A stretch of 64,000 bases of DNA, from the NCBI GenBank assembly GCA_037178625.1, contig CM074139.1, forward strand, positions 2,683,262 through 2,747,261, given 5' to 3'. Below, one piece after another: positions 1 through 11,158 of the stretch; the first letter of the stretch is position 1, and each line of letters begins with the position of its first letter. A model generated the notes under the pieces. It saw only the letters and a list, made by a program, of their open reading frames with translations. It did no database searches and was not told the DNA's origin. The position numbers and the translations under genes were made by a program. The DNA is from Skeletonema tropicum (Eukaryota; Bacillariophyta; Thalassiosirophyceae; Thalassiosirales; Thalassiosiraceae).

Positions 1-924
1 CAGGGTCGGAGGCTGCGCAACGATTTCAGATTCCAAAACCCGCACTTTTTTTTCTACCGTAATTTCTAGGTACTGTAACTTACGATACCTCCTACTTACG
101 AATCCAAAGCTAGACAAATTTGGCAAAAGCAAGGGCTTCTCTTTTTGACTTGCAATGAAGCTGAGGAAGTAAACGACTGATCTTCATTGACAGTGGCTGC
201 AATACTTCGAGTTTACATAAGACCACTTACGACTAGCTTCTACATGGTATGTCGAAGCAGTGTGCAAGCGGTCTTATGTAAACAACAACATTATCCACCT
301 TAATTGTACGGTTCTGGTGCTGTACTCTCATGATTCTCCGTGGAGAGTGTTCATCGGCAGCAGTCAAAGTCGGCACCAATCATGCCAGTTGATGAAGTAT
401 CTTTCCTACTCGACTCATTCCTGCCGCATACAAGTCCGAACGCAACTTCGTATTGGTGCGTAACTGCAGAGAATGATGGGACAAGCTCATTGGCGACTTA
501 CCAATCATGTCACGACGGGCCGAATACGCACAAAATCAAGAAGGAGAATGACACTACTGAAATGAATAATGCACATGCAGCAATTTACTCAATCACTTAC
601 GCCGTATATGAGCAATTGGCAGTGGGTGTTACCTTGGCTTGTCGCTTCTAATGATGTGGGATGATAACAATCAATTATATCATGTAAGAATGTGAAACAT
701 ACAATCAGCACAGATACAGCATCATCACGACACATTACGGATGCCAAGAACGTATTATGCAACAAACAAACACATAGTGGACGCATCGCTCGATTGTATT
801 AGTCAATAAGGATGATCGCCTTTATTGGTATTGGATCTACACGAGGATAATCGTCCCATTACATGCTATAGCTATAACGCTAAATGGAATACAACAAATT
901 ACCCAGAATTCGTGCTCATATGGT
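1..924. other. intergenic, no supported gene
   Basis: Only short open frames without recognisable domains, codon structure or splice signals are present. I see no RNA gene here. The stretch precedes a tandem repeat and is probably non-coding. Confidence 0.5.
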
Positions 925-1650
925 TCGTGGCATCACTTCTATCGATGCATTTCGTCTGAGCAGTATTGATATACTTCTATGCTATCACGATGATGTATAA
1001 TGGGCTGCTTAACGCGGCTCCTTGCCATACTGACAGCGTTAGACACAGAATGGCGACCAATTGTAGTGCTTCAAGCAAGCCCAAACTCGACCACACCGGG
1101 GCCAACAAGGTTGCAACATCACTTCTGTTAATACAATGCGCATGAGCAGTGGCATTATGCTTCTATACTATCACCACCAAGTGTAATGAGGCACTGAACA
1201 CGTTTTATTGCCATACTAACAGCGTTAGATACGAAATGGTGGTTGCATGCTGCTAATGCTTGCCAGTCGAAATTGAACCGCACTGGTGCGGCTAAAGCTT
1301 CGCCGCATCAGTTCCATCAACACAGTTCGTCTGAGCAGTGGCAATGCGCTTATATACTATCAATACCTAGTAGAATGGACCACCAAACACGGCTAACTGC
1401 CATACTGACAGCGTTAGATACGAAATGGTGACTGAACGTGCTGCTGTTGGCAAGCCCAAATTCAGTCACACCTGGTCATCTATGAGGTTGTAGCATCACT
1501 CCTATCAATGCCCTTCGTCTGATCAGTGACAATGTCCTTTTATATTATCACTACCAAGTATAATGGGCCACTATACACGTTTTATTGCTGTAGTCACATT
1601 GTTTAGAGACGAATTGGTATTTTGACGGGCTACTGCTGACAAGCCTAAAT
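925..1650. repeat. ~187-bp tandem repeat, about four diverged units
   Basis: The core GCCATACTGACAGCGTTAGA, or a variant of it, starts at 1024, 1210, 1399 and (diverged) 1587, giving spacings of 186, 189 and 188 bp. Upstream of each core are matching segments with TCGTCTGAGCAGTGG and CTATCAC..AAGTATAATGG. The units have clearly diverged, so this is an old satellite-like array and not a recent duplication. No open frame is conserved across the units. Confidence 0.8.
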
Positions 1651-2439
1651 TTGACGGGCCATTCTTCCTTTTATGAGATTGGCGACTATTCACATCAGTT
1701 GAATATGCGGATCTCCTTCCAATATGGTCTGACTACAGCATGTCAATTTTATATGCTGTTTGTGTACGAAGGGAATGTGCCAAGAACAATCCTTCACTTC
1801 AACTGTACGTTCAGATTGATTTTGCACAGGTAGACATGCACCAAAGATTCGCAATAATAGAACGGATACAAACCGCATACAGCGTTGCATTACCCTTCTT
1901 TTACTTATTGATGACGATGCTGAGCAGTAGTTGGGGTCGAATATCACGTAATGTAGATTCTATATGCCCCAAGCTATAAAAACCAGTAATTTTGGTGGTA
2001 TAAATCTGACTATTTATGAGCATATATTAGAGAGTAATAGCAACCTATAACTATACCATGGCGCGCAAACGTCGACGCAATATATGCGATACGAGTTGCG
2101 CTTGTTTTTATGCTTCGTAATTCTGATTTCTTTGACGTATTGTAGGAGATGGTGCTGACATGGAGGCAAATCGGCCATGGTGATGAGGTGTGGGTGATTG
2201 GGCTCTGTCAGGGGCTTTTTCAGAGGGCGGCCCTCATAAATACAAAAGTAAGTAAAATCGGTCTTGATAGCCCCCTAAACCCCCCAAAAGGGGGATGGTG
2301 GGTTTTGCGTTTTTTGTCTAGAACGAAATCGTTGTGGCTGGTTTTGGTAGTGATTTTTACCAGGTAAAAATGACGAAATCGCTACCAAGTTATCTCCATC
2401 AGTAATAGATATAAATCGTTCAACCAAGGAATAAGTACT
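1651..2439. other. intergenic, no supported gene
   Basis: No recognisable coding signal. A small inverted pair (GGTAGTGATTTTTACC against GGTAAAAAT...CGCTACC) lies at about 2346-2384, just left of the MITE. A C/G-rich patch (CCCCCTAAACCCCCC...GGGGGATGG) is near 2270. Confidence 0.4.
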
Positions 2440-2441
2440 TA

Positions 2442-2783
2442 CTCCCTCTGTCCCACAAAAAAGTAGCGATTTGAATTAGAATGGCTTAAATTTCATCAAT
2501 TTTCGTCGAGGAAAATGCTATCGCACATCGTTGGAAAGCTTATTCCACGGCGGTTACAATGGAATCGAGGTAGGAGGTTGTTAAGCGGCTATTTGTGATG
2601 ATATTGTGATAAAGGACATTAAATTAACCTTAAACCTAACACTAATTCGAACCTGATGTGTGAAAAATGGGCCTCTCGGACACTTGTGTAGGATGGTACT
2701 GTAGGAATTAATACCCAAATAGCTACTTTTTTGTGGGACTACGATTAACTTCAAATCGCTACTTTTTTTTGGGACAGAGGGAG
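2442..2783. mobile_element. Stowaway-like (Tc1/mariner) MITE
   Basis: The 342-bp element begins CTCCCTCTGTCCCACAAAAA at 2442. The reverse complement of its right end begins CTCCCTCTGTCCCAAAAAAA, and the match continues through AGTAGCGATTTGAA with a single mismatch over about 34 bp. It is flanked by TA on both sides (2440-2441 and 2784-2785), the target duplication expected of Tc1/mariner elements. The terminus CTCCCTC.GTCCCA is the hallmark of plant Stowaway MITEs (known from that family). No transposase is encoded, so it is non-autonomous. Confidence 0.88.
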
Positions 2784-2785
2784 TA

Positions 2786-3633
2786 TATTCAGATAGACTT
2801 CAGTTTGGCATTCCCAGTCGACTTTTCGAACGTTTAGTTGTTGTAGGTACTAGTGGACGTGATGACATGGTTATTACTTGCCTTTCTGTGAGTGAGAGTA
2901 CTCCTCCGTAAGATAGTATAAATTCCTACTGTAGAATCTAGGAGCATTTTTTTCGGAGGAGCACTTTTTTCGGCGGTAGTATACTACTCATTTCCATACT
3001 ATCAGCCCGACATCTTTCTCATAAGATTTCACCTCATTACTTGAAAAGTGCACCATCATGACAATGATACATCGTCATGGGTGCACATACTTATTTATTG
3101 ATGAATGAAGAGTGTACTATTGGTGGTGGTGATGGTCATGAATGCTGCCAATCTCTTTTTTGTTGCTTCGGTATGTATGTAGTGTCATGGCAGACCCAGC
3201 CAAGCAAGAGATTGAGTAGTAAATTTCAATTTTGAGTGTGTCAGATTGCTTCCTGGGATGCGGTTTTCAATGGCGTGCAGATCAGTTCCTTGATTGGTAG
3301 ACGCTTTTTTCGTTTGGGCATCCCACGACTTGTGCGCTTCAGCCGAAAGAGAGAGACGAGCGAGAGAACGATATTGCGAAGAGTTGATGGAGTGGGTACC
3401 GAACTGGTATTCAAAAATCACAAATACCCAAAAGAGATATGAATTCCTATGTTAGATGATTTTTTGGTACCATATCGTAAAATTGCTTCCTCTGAACCTG
3501 AATCATAGATCATACTTATGTACCATAAGCAGCATTGAATCACGAACATGAAACATGAACAACTGAACAGATAATCTGCTGCGACAATTAGGTAAGCCTA
3601 TCGACCTATTCATTTTGCTTACATGAAATCATA
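2786..3633. other. intergenic, probable upstream region of the STAND gene
   Basis: No supported gene. The only open frames are short shadows. The last part should contain the promoter of the gene starting at 3634, but I cannot point to a specific element. Confidence 0.4.
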
Positions 3634-6600
3634 ATGGCCGACGAGTTTCATATCGAAGGCTGCCACGGCACAATCGCCGAGCAAAAAGACGAGGCATTCT
3701 ACGACGATCGATCGGACGCGAGTGACGATGAAGAGAAGGGCAAAATTAAGTTCCCTACGAGGCTCTATGGAAGGGAGAAAGAGTTGGATAGTTTGGAGAG
3801 GCTGTATTCTGGGCTACTGGCCGGTGAGGATGATGTATCAAACTCTCGGGTGGTCTTTCTTTCAGGTTACAGGTAAGATGATTTTATTTTTATTGATGCA
3901 TTTCATCTATGCAATATATTTCTACATTACTTATGGACGTTTAGCTAAGATACGAAGACACACTAACTTAAAGTTTTATGCGTGTGTCCGCTACTGTCTA
4001 TCACAATGATATTATTCAAATCATCATTTTCAGTGGTGTGGGGAAATCTTCTCTTATCAAAGAGTTCGTCAAACTATGCAGATCCAAGAAAACCAACAAC
4101 AATAATAACACCCCAATATTTCATGGGGCAGGCAAATACAGTGAGCAGAACAGCGCATCTTCCCCATTCTTTGCAATCATTGAGGTGCTGGGAACGCTGG
4201 CTAATGAGCTATGTGAAACAAAGGATAATAGCGACAACACTGCTAATGAACAGCGACAAAAAGTGTGGGAGAGCATCCGGCAATCGGAATTAATTGGACC
4301 GGGGAAGGAGGGTGATTTGATATTGCGTGCGACATTCCCGGTGCTTACACCACTTCTTGATAGCTGTGTCGTTGCAGATGAGAAAGCAGCAAATGATGAC
4401 TTGGCCGTGCACTCGACCATGTCAGCGATCAAGGAATGCACGTTACAGCTGTTGTGTGCCGTTTGCAGAGCATTGGTCAATCCATTGATAATATTCCTGG
4501 ACGATCTGCAGTGGGCGGACGAAGCATCAATTGATATGCTGAATGTTTTGCTAACGAGCTCTGAACTGAAGAATCTCATGTTCATTTGTGCGTATCGATC
4601 GAATGAGGTGGATGTGGAGCATTCATTTAGCAAGTTGATGGACGATGTCGTTGCTAAGAGAAACGAAAGTGTGGAAAAGATGGAGTTGTTCAGTCTCTCC
4701 CCAACGTCAATTACATTGTTCATTGCAGACTCGGTGAAAAAGGAGGATGATGATGCGGAAGTGCAGGAGCTGTCGAGTGTCGTTTACCAAACAACGATGG
4801 GGAATATTTTCTTCACCAAACAAGCACTTGAGGAGCTCGTACGTAAGAATATCTTGTTTTACGATATGATGTGCTTTGAATGGAGATGGGTGGTCACGAA
4901 AGTTGAGCTGGCCAATAACATGTCAGCTGATGTAGTGGAATCGGTACTTGGCAAAATCAGGGACTTACCGGAAGAGATGCAAGAGCTGCTCTCTGTCATG
5001 TCGTACATTCCCAATGCACTGGATGTGCCCACTTTGAAGGCACTGATGTGTCGTGATGGTGCTTCATATGAAGAGAGTCAGTTGAAGGATCTACTAGAGC
5101 AATCATCCAATAAGGGGATGTTGCTGCGAGTGAGTCCGAACTGGATATTCGCTCACGATCGGATTCGCCAAGCATCCCTGAGATTTGCGTCTGAAAAGTC
5201 TGGTTCGGAGGAGACGTTGCTGCACATTTCGTCGGTGCTGTTGGCAGACGGCGCTGATAGAGAATGGTGTCAGTATGTTGCAGTCGATATTCTCAACTCA
5301 CTACCAGTTGAAAAGACGGACTGCAAAGACTTGGTGAAGCTGAACTTGAAGGTCTCGCATCTTGCAAGGAATAGTGGAGCACTGGGGAAGGAGAATACAT
5401 TGCTGCACAAAGGGTTGGAGAGGCTGAAATCATCGGGTATGATATGGAAGAATGGATACTACGAGCTCACACTAGAGCTTTGTGATGCTTTGTTGGTATC
5501 AGAGTTTTCTTCTGGTGCGTGAGACATTTTTCCACTTGATTGACGTTTTGTGTTGTTTTCTACTTTGACCACGATTAACCCACAAATAATCTTTCGTACT
5601 GACAGGCGCGTATGATGCAGCTAGGGCCATCATTGATGAAGTCATTCTTAATGTCAAGACACCGGATGAAAAGCTGAACGCATACACTCATCGTATCAAC
5701 TGTTTAATGAGCGAGACAAGCGAGTACGGCAAAGGAGTGGAGATGGGCGTAGAAATACTCAGCAAGTACGGCTTTGATATTCCTCTTAGTCCGACCAAGA
5801 CAGTGATGGCAAAAGAGGAGATGAAATACAAACTGGCTTTACGCAATCGTTCTCTTATATCTTATCTGACATCATTCCCAATCAAAGATGATCCTTTACT
5901 TGCATTGTGTAAGCAGTTGACTTTGTGTGCAATGAGTAAGTCCATCCTTCTCTTTTTGAACTGTACACACAGTATATGGTCTTCTTTGATTCTCATTTTC
6001 TTTTCTCATAATAGCGTCTGGAAAGTCGGACGTCATGAAGCTATTGATTTGGAAGATAATCCAGTATGTTCTGAAGAAGGGGAGCATCAGCTCGGATTTG
6101 GTGCCTACTATAGCGTTATACGCTATGACGTATGTGAGATTGAATGACGTTAAGAAGGCTAATGAGTTTGCTGCGACTGCTCAAGCTTTAATTCCACGAA
6201 TTCGTGACGACAAAAATAATTCTGTACATGGTACGATGGCAGTTTGTTTTGTCGTGTGTTTAGTGCAGCCCTTCAGAAGTGTGATGGACACTTTTCTGCA
6301 GCTTCACAAAGACTTCAAGGTAAGTTGTGATTATAACCTGTTTTTTACTCGTCGACTTCTTCACGCGCCCTCATGCTTCATGCTTCCTCCAATTAAGCTC
6401 ATGGGAGAGGTCGAGAAGTCTCTCGCCGGACTCATGGGCTATGCTCAATGTTTCTTCGGTGCAGGATGTGAGCTCGGGCCTATCTTTGAGTCCAAGCTTT
6501 TAGTGGTAGAGGAGTACTGCAGGAATCTTGGACGACAGTCTTGGCTTATACTCTTTTCCATGTTCAGACAATTCGCACTGAATCTGCGGAAGCCCAGCAA

Positions 6601-7381
6601 TAACCCATCCGAGTTGGTAGGTGAGGCATTCAACGAAGGGCAGGTATTGAGTGAGCTGGAGGGCAGTGCTCATTTTCAGACGCTTCGCGACTCGAGCAGT
6701 CTACGAATGCAGCTGGCATTTGTGTTTTGGAATGAAGCAGACATGATCGACTTGTTGAAGATTCTTGAGACTTATCTTTTACAAGATCAGTTCGCAGCAC
6801 GATTGCACAACCGCTTAGCCTTTACCGGTTTGGCAGCCTTTGCCATGTGTCACAAGAAGGACTGTGCGTCATACAAAGCGTTGGGAGAGAAGTGCTTGGG
6901 TCATTTCAAGTTTTTATCCAAGAGTGGCTCTGTGAATGCTCGGCCTGTGTATTTGTTCTTGAAGTGCATGAGAAGTCCCAGTCGAGATGCCTTTCGTAAA
7001 GCGATTGAAGCATGTGCAGAAGGGAACTTCGTGAACCTAGAGGCAATGGTAAATGAGCGATACGCTGCATTTCTGAGAGAGGAGAAGGATGAGGCGGCTT
7101 CCAACGAGTGCCTAACAGATGCTTACTTTTTGTATCAGGAATGGGGCGCAGATGCAAAGGCGTTGCAGTTGAGTAAAGATCACGAGTTTTTGAAGAAAGC
7201 TAAGAGGAAGAAGGCACGTAGTTTTGCCAACACAGTCGGAAGCAACCACAAAACTGCTAGTGTTACAGTGAGCAATACATCATTCGATGCCACATCTCAG
7301 TCTCAGAATGCGACGTCTTTCAATTTCAACACTACTCTGAAGCAGAGAAAGCTAGTTTTTGTGGGGAAGAAGAAAAAATAA
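3634..7381 (+). CDS. STAND-type NTPase (AAA_16 family), five exons
   Basis: Predicted ATP-dependent signalling scaffold of the STAND class, resembling the ATPase module found with nucleotide cyclases and histidine kinases. Exons that keep the frame: 3634-3872, 4034-5514, 5606-5935, 6015-6319, 6398-7381, giving 1112 aa. Exon 1 carries YGREKELDSLERL; the exon 1/2 junction completes the Walker A loop GYSGVGKSS. Exon 2 has the Walker B-like LIIFLDDLQWAD and a sensor-like FICAYRSNEVD. The rest is helical and TPR-like, ending in a basic tail (KQRKLVFVGKKKK). All introns are GT-AG; the fourth (6320-6397, 78 nt) is a multiple of three and free of stops, so retention would add 26 residues. Unlike many relatives, no cyclase, GAF or kinase domain follows. 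Start: first in-frame ATG before the acidic N-terminus. Confidence 0.85.
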
Positions 7382-7800
7382 ATAATTAACTTCCGTCCAG
7401 CCCAGTTCACGACGTCCGGCAGCCAGTCATTCATAGGACTTGGAGATGAGAACCTGCCTACGAAGCGCTCTGTGATGTACTTGCTTCTTGCTTGGTGGGA
7501 TGGGATGAGAATGCAAACTTGCTTGTTGGAAGCGAAGGCAAACTTGAGTAGAATCCTAAATTCGATGTAGAGAACAAATTATTCACAAGATAAAATTGTT
7601 GAAGAAGCGGAATGAAATCTACTTGTTAATGAAAAACCGATCAGTTTTAATGTTTCAATTACAATTTCATCAAGATATACTCAGAGATTCGTCCAAGTCG
7701 ACGCAAAAGGGCCTACTATGTCAAGGTTTCCCAAGATAATTACACCCACAAAAATCACAGCACAAAACAGCCTAGCTAAGCACAATCACACTCCCAACGA
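7382..7800. other. convergent intergenic region
   Basis: This 0.4-kb stretch lies between the 3' end of the STAND gene (+) and the 3' end of the Cys-rich gene (-). It is AT-rich and shows no open frame worth calling. It should contain both polyadenylation regions. Confidence 0.5.
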
Positions 7801-9882
7801 TCAATAGACAGTCCAACTAGAAGTTTGATGGTATCTCGCTCGATCGCACCGTTGCGGGAAAATATTTTCATTTCTTCTTGGGTGATGTGCATTCGTCAAA
7901 CAGGTAGGTTGTTTATTGCTTCTCAGAGATGTGCGTATTTCAAACTTTCCCCATTTCTGCCATGGGGTCCCAACAATATCAAACTGCTGCTGTTTCCCAC
8001 CATTGCAAAACTCAAGTGAGAGTGTATCCAATTCAATATCATCCGCGTGATTTTGATGTGAAATGCACAGATCTGGAGACATGGCCGGACGGATTGTTTT
8101 ATCTCCATGAACACGAACAAATTTCTGTCGGTGACTCCTGCTACAATCGTCAATCTCAATCTTCATTCCAACCTCACATCCGTAACGGGAATCCCATCCG
8201 GCGTTTCTACACTGCAGACAATACTTTTCTTCTGTGCTTCGTTCTTGCCACGTGTAGCCCCATTGCCAGTACATTTTAATCCTTGCTGCTGGCTCTCCAC
8301 CTGGAATGGGCGTGAATGTTGGCGCCGAGGTAGCTGACAATTCATGAATGAATATAAATTGAACAAATGAGAGAATGCACGTAAAATGTTAGGAGCGAGC
8401 AAATCATATTCACAAGACTCACGATACCGTGTAGGCTTCCTTGTGGGACGCGGAGTTGGGCGCCGTGTTGGTCTGGGTGTAGGTGGAGGCGTGTACTTCT
8501 TTCGAATGCAAAAGTCAGTTTTATTATCTGGTGTCCCTTCACAACCTGGTAATGGCTCTCCTTCTCCTCTTTGATAACATATCAGGTCACCCTATATACG
8601 TTTCATTTACACAAGATGTGGATGCAAATATAAGTTAGAACATGATGTAATGAGACAAAATAAAAAGGAAAATCTTGATCAATAATTGTTGGTGATAGAT
8701 ACTTACAATGCAATCTCTCTGTGTGATTCAATGATTTGGAAGAATAGACAAAGGTGAGAAATAATTCAACAGCATCATATTATCAAAAGTGCATAGAACT
8801 GCAAAAGATACACGAGTCAATCCATTTTGCAAACTTTCGCCACTCACATTACGATCACAATCCCCTTCACACTCTCCCAAGTTTTTCTCTCTACCCACAT
8901 TCTTATAATCTTTCAACCCACTCGGATTTTTTGTAGGAATCGGCGTTGGTATTGGAGTTGGCACCGGTGTAGGATATTTTGTAGGAGTTGCCGTCGTTGG
9001 CTTGAGAGTTGGAGCAGGTGAAATTGTTGGTGGTGCTGTGGTAGGACGTGCAGTTACGATGGTAGCGTCCGGTCGGATACAATAATCTGTACGGGGACTT
9101 TCGCTTTCTCCTCCAATACATCCTGGAACTAAATCAGTTCCTTCACGTTGGAAACAGATGAGATTGCCTTTACAATCGCGGTTTCTGTCACAGTCACCCT
9201 CACATTCGTTCAATGGAAAGCCGCTATTATTCCAATTATTACCAATTTTCATTAGACGTGGATAGGCCGGTGTAGGCGCCGGTGAAATCGTCGGCGGCAC
9301 TGTCGGCTCTGTGGTAGGATTCGCAGTCACAATAGCAGCATCCGGCCGAGCACAATAATCTGTACCCCAGCTATTAGTTTCTCCACCCAGACATCCTGGC
9401 ACGGCTTTATAGGAATTAGTGCTGCGTTGGATGCAAATGAGATCTCCGATGCAGTCATCGTCTTCGTCACAGTCACCCTCGCATTCGTTTAGTGGGAAGC
9501 CCCTTTCCCAATCGTTGCCTTTGTACCTTAATTGTAGGTGGGTAGGTGGTGGTGTTGACAGGGCCGCTACTGGCGGTGTTGGACTGGCAAGTGACCGTTG
9601 CTGTCGAAGAGATGTATTGTTCTTTGACCCCGTGGTGGCAGCTGTTAACATAGCTTCATCACCACTCGTGTCGTCTTTCACCACATCCTGCTGCTGTTGT
9701 GTGATTCGTTCATCATCCCTCTCGTTGGCAAATTTAGACCAATCTACAGGAGGAGGTGTAGACACTTCACTTCCGGACACTCCACGTAATAGTAGGCCGA
9801 CGGCGGCGGGTGAGATGTAGGTTAGGCGGCGGCGAGAGGCGGTTGTTGACCGGCGGCTACTACGCAGTTTGAGCATCGTCAT
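7801..9882 (-). CDS. Cys-rich repeat protein with lectin-like C-terminal domain, four exons
   Basis: Probably a secreted or membrane-anchored protein; the function is unknown. Exons on the minus strand: 9882-8848, 8718-8707 (12 nt), 8591-8423, 8333-7801, totalling 1749 nt and 582 aa. There are three copies of a Cys-rich module: NECEGDCD..., DC.G(D/N)LIC(I/F/Y)QR, PGC.GG, TDYC/TDFC. The first two are in exon 1 and the third is assembled from exons 1, 2 and 3. Pro/Thr-rich linkers join them. The last ~175 aa (IDDCSRSHRQKFVRVHG...RPAMSPDLCI...LEFCNGG) look like a ricin-B/beta-trefoil fold. A weak hydrophobic stretch (PAAVGLLLRGVSG) near residue 30 may be a signal or anchor. All introns are GT-AG. 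Such modules are, to my knowledge, common in diatoms. Start chosen at the first Met (MTMLKL). Confidence 0.8.
8707..8718 (-). other. 12-nt microexon encoding Arg-Asp-Cys-Ile
   Basis: Read on the minus strand, AGAGATTGCATT is preceded by the acceptor GAATCACACAG and followed by the donor GTAAGTATC. Inserting these four codons between ...CDRN (end of exon 1) and GDLICYQR (start of exon 3) reproduces the module seen twice in exon 1 (CDRNRDCKGNLICFQR, CDEDDDCIGDLICIQR). Leaving it out keeps the frame but removes the module's fourth Cys. Confidence 0.88.
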
Positions 9883-10110
9883 GGTGATCTATCTGTTTAT
9901 GTTGTGTGCGCTCGCTTATTTCTGTTAGGTTGATGGTGATGGTGGCAGTAAGAATGGTGGCATCTACATACCAGCCAAGTGTGACCGTTTTTTTTTGTGT
10001 TTTTGCGATAAATGGTTGCATAAAATCTCTCCCACGGACTCCCACGCATCAATTTGAATCTACGAGCGAGAAAGATCATGGTTTTTTAAATTTTTTGAAT
10101 GGATCTGTTA

Positions 10111-10305
10111 CATCGAATCCTAGGATTCTGAAAATCCTAGGATTCGATACCGGCGAATCCTTGGATTTCGGAATCCTAGGATTCGTGAGGGGGCTGCACA
10201 TCGAATCCTTGGATTGTCCGAATCCTAGGATTCCTGCCCCCGAATCCTAGGATTCCTGCTCCGAATCCAAGGATTCGCCGGGTCTGATCCATCGAATCCT
10301 TGGAT
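10111..10305. repeat. left cluster of nine AATCC(T/A)(A/T)GGATT palindromes
   Basis: Nine palindromic 12-14-mers occur within 195 bp, in the variants CCTAGG, CCTTGG and CCAAGG at the centre. Spacers are short and partly repeated (CCTGC, CCCC, GGG). Confidence 0.85.
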
Positions 10306-11061
10306 TGATGGGCGAAGATGAAGACACCTCGACCGACCATGATACGATATCGCTGCTATGATAAGGAGGGGCATCAAGTAATTACAAAGGCAACCAACCC
10401 GCCCCCTCGCCTCTAATATGATTAAAGACGACGGCTTAGTCACCTGGAGCGGAAGGAAACGCCACGACGTCGCCTACACGGTACAAAAAGTTTGCATAAT
10501 TATTCGTTTCCGTCGAACAAACAATCAACTACAATTCAATGCAAACGGCGAAGATATCGATCAAACAAGCATTAAAAATTCATTATTACGATAACATGCA
10601 TTTGTGGGAGCCATATTAATGATAGATTGAGGGGAATATGACATTTATCATGTATTACTTCTAATAATTTACATCACATACCAACAATTAATAATAACAT
10701 AGCCTATCTGATACTTTAAACTCTGTATTATGTACCACCAACACATGCACATCCATTAGAAGCGTATGATTGAATGGTACATGAATAACAACTCATTTGT
10801 TGTTATTGACTTTGTTGTTATCGGCTATCTCGAGTGCTGATTGTTGCGTACTCTGGATGTGAAAATTAAATTATGTCGGTCGACGTGTGTATTGGCGATG
10901 GTAGCGCCGAGAATAATAACGGTCGAGAGAACATCGTCGGAATAATAATGTAAAATAATGTGAAGTAAGTATCTGCTATGTTGTTGCTGCAGCAGTAGCC
11001 CTCTCTAGTAGGCGTTACTTCATCATCGTGGAGTTCTTCTTCAAGCAAGTCCTTGCCTTGC

Positions 11062-11150
11062 CAGAATCCTAGGATTCGGACGGCATGTTTTATCGAATCC
11101 TAGGATTCGGAGCAGGAATCCTAGGATTCGGAAATCCAAGGATTCGATGT
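11062..11150. repeat. right cluster of four AATCC(T/A)(A/T)GGATT palindromes
   Basis: Three copies of GAATCCTAGGATTC and one AATCCAAGGATT lie next to the right terminal repeat, mirroring the left cluster. Spacer words such as GGAGCAGGAATCC are the complement of CTGCTCCGAATCC on the left side. Confidence 0.85.
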
Positions 11151-11158
11151 AACAGATC

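Larger units (their letters stand above)
10102..11158. mobile_element. inverted-repeat element with subterminal palindrome clusters
   Basis: The left end GATCTGTTACATCGAATCC (10102) is mirrored at the right end (GGATTCGATGTAACAGATC ending at 11158), so it has perfect 19-bp terminal inverted repeats. Just inside the left end are nine copies, and inside the right end four copies, of the palindrome AATCC(T/A)(A/T)GGATT; the full form is GAATCCTAGGATTC. The ~0.75-kb interior has no convincing gene. I find no clear target-site duplication. It may be a non-autonomous DNA transposon or foldback-type element with transposase sites in its subterminal regions. Confidence 0.7.

Noticed and set aside
1243..1431. 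Small protein gene in the 187-bp repeat
   Set aside because: The frame is not conserved between repeat units.
240..1830. Possible duplication of 260-330 around 1745-1825 (shared ACTGTACGTT-like words)
   Set aside because: Similarity is too weak and scattered to support by eye.
10111..10305. CRISPR array
   Set aside because: The repeats are short palindromes with irregular 5-20-bp spacers inside terminal inverted repeats of a eukaryotic element.
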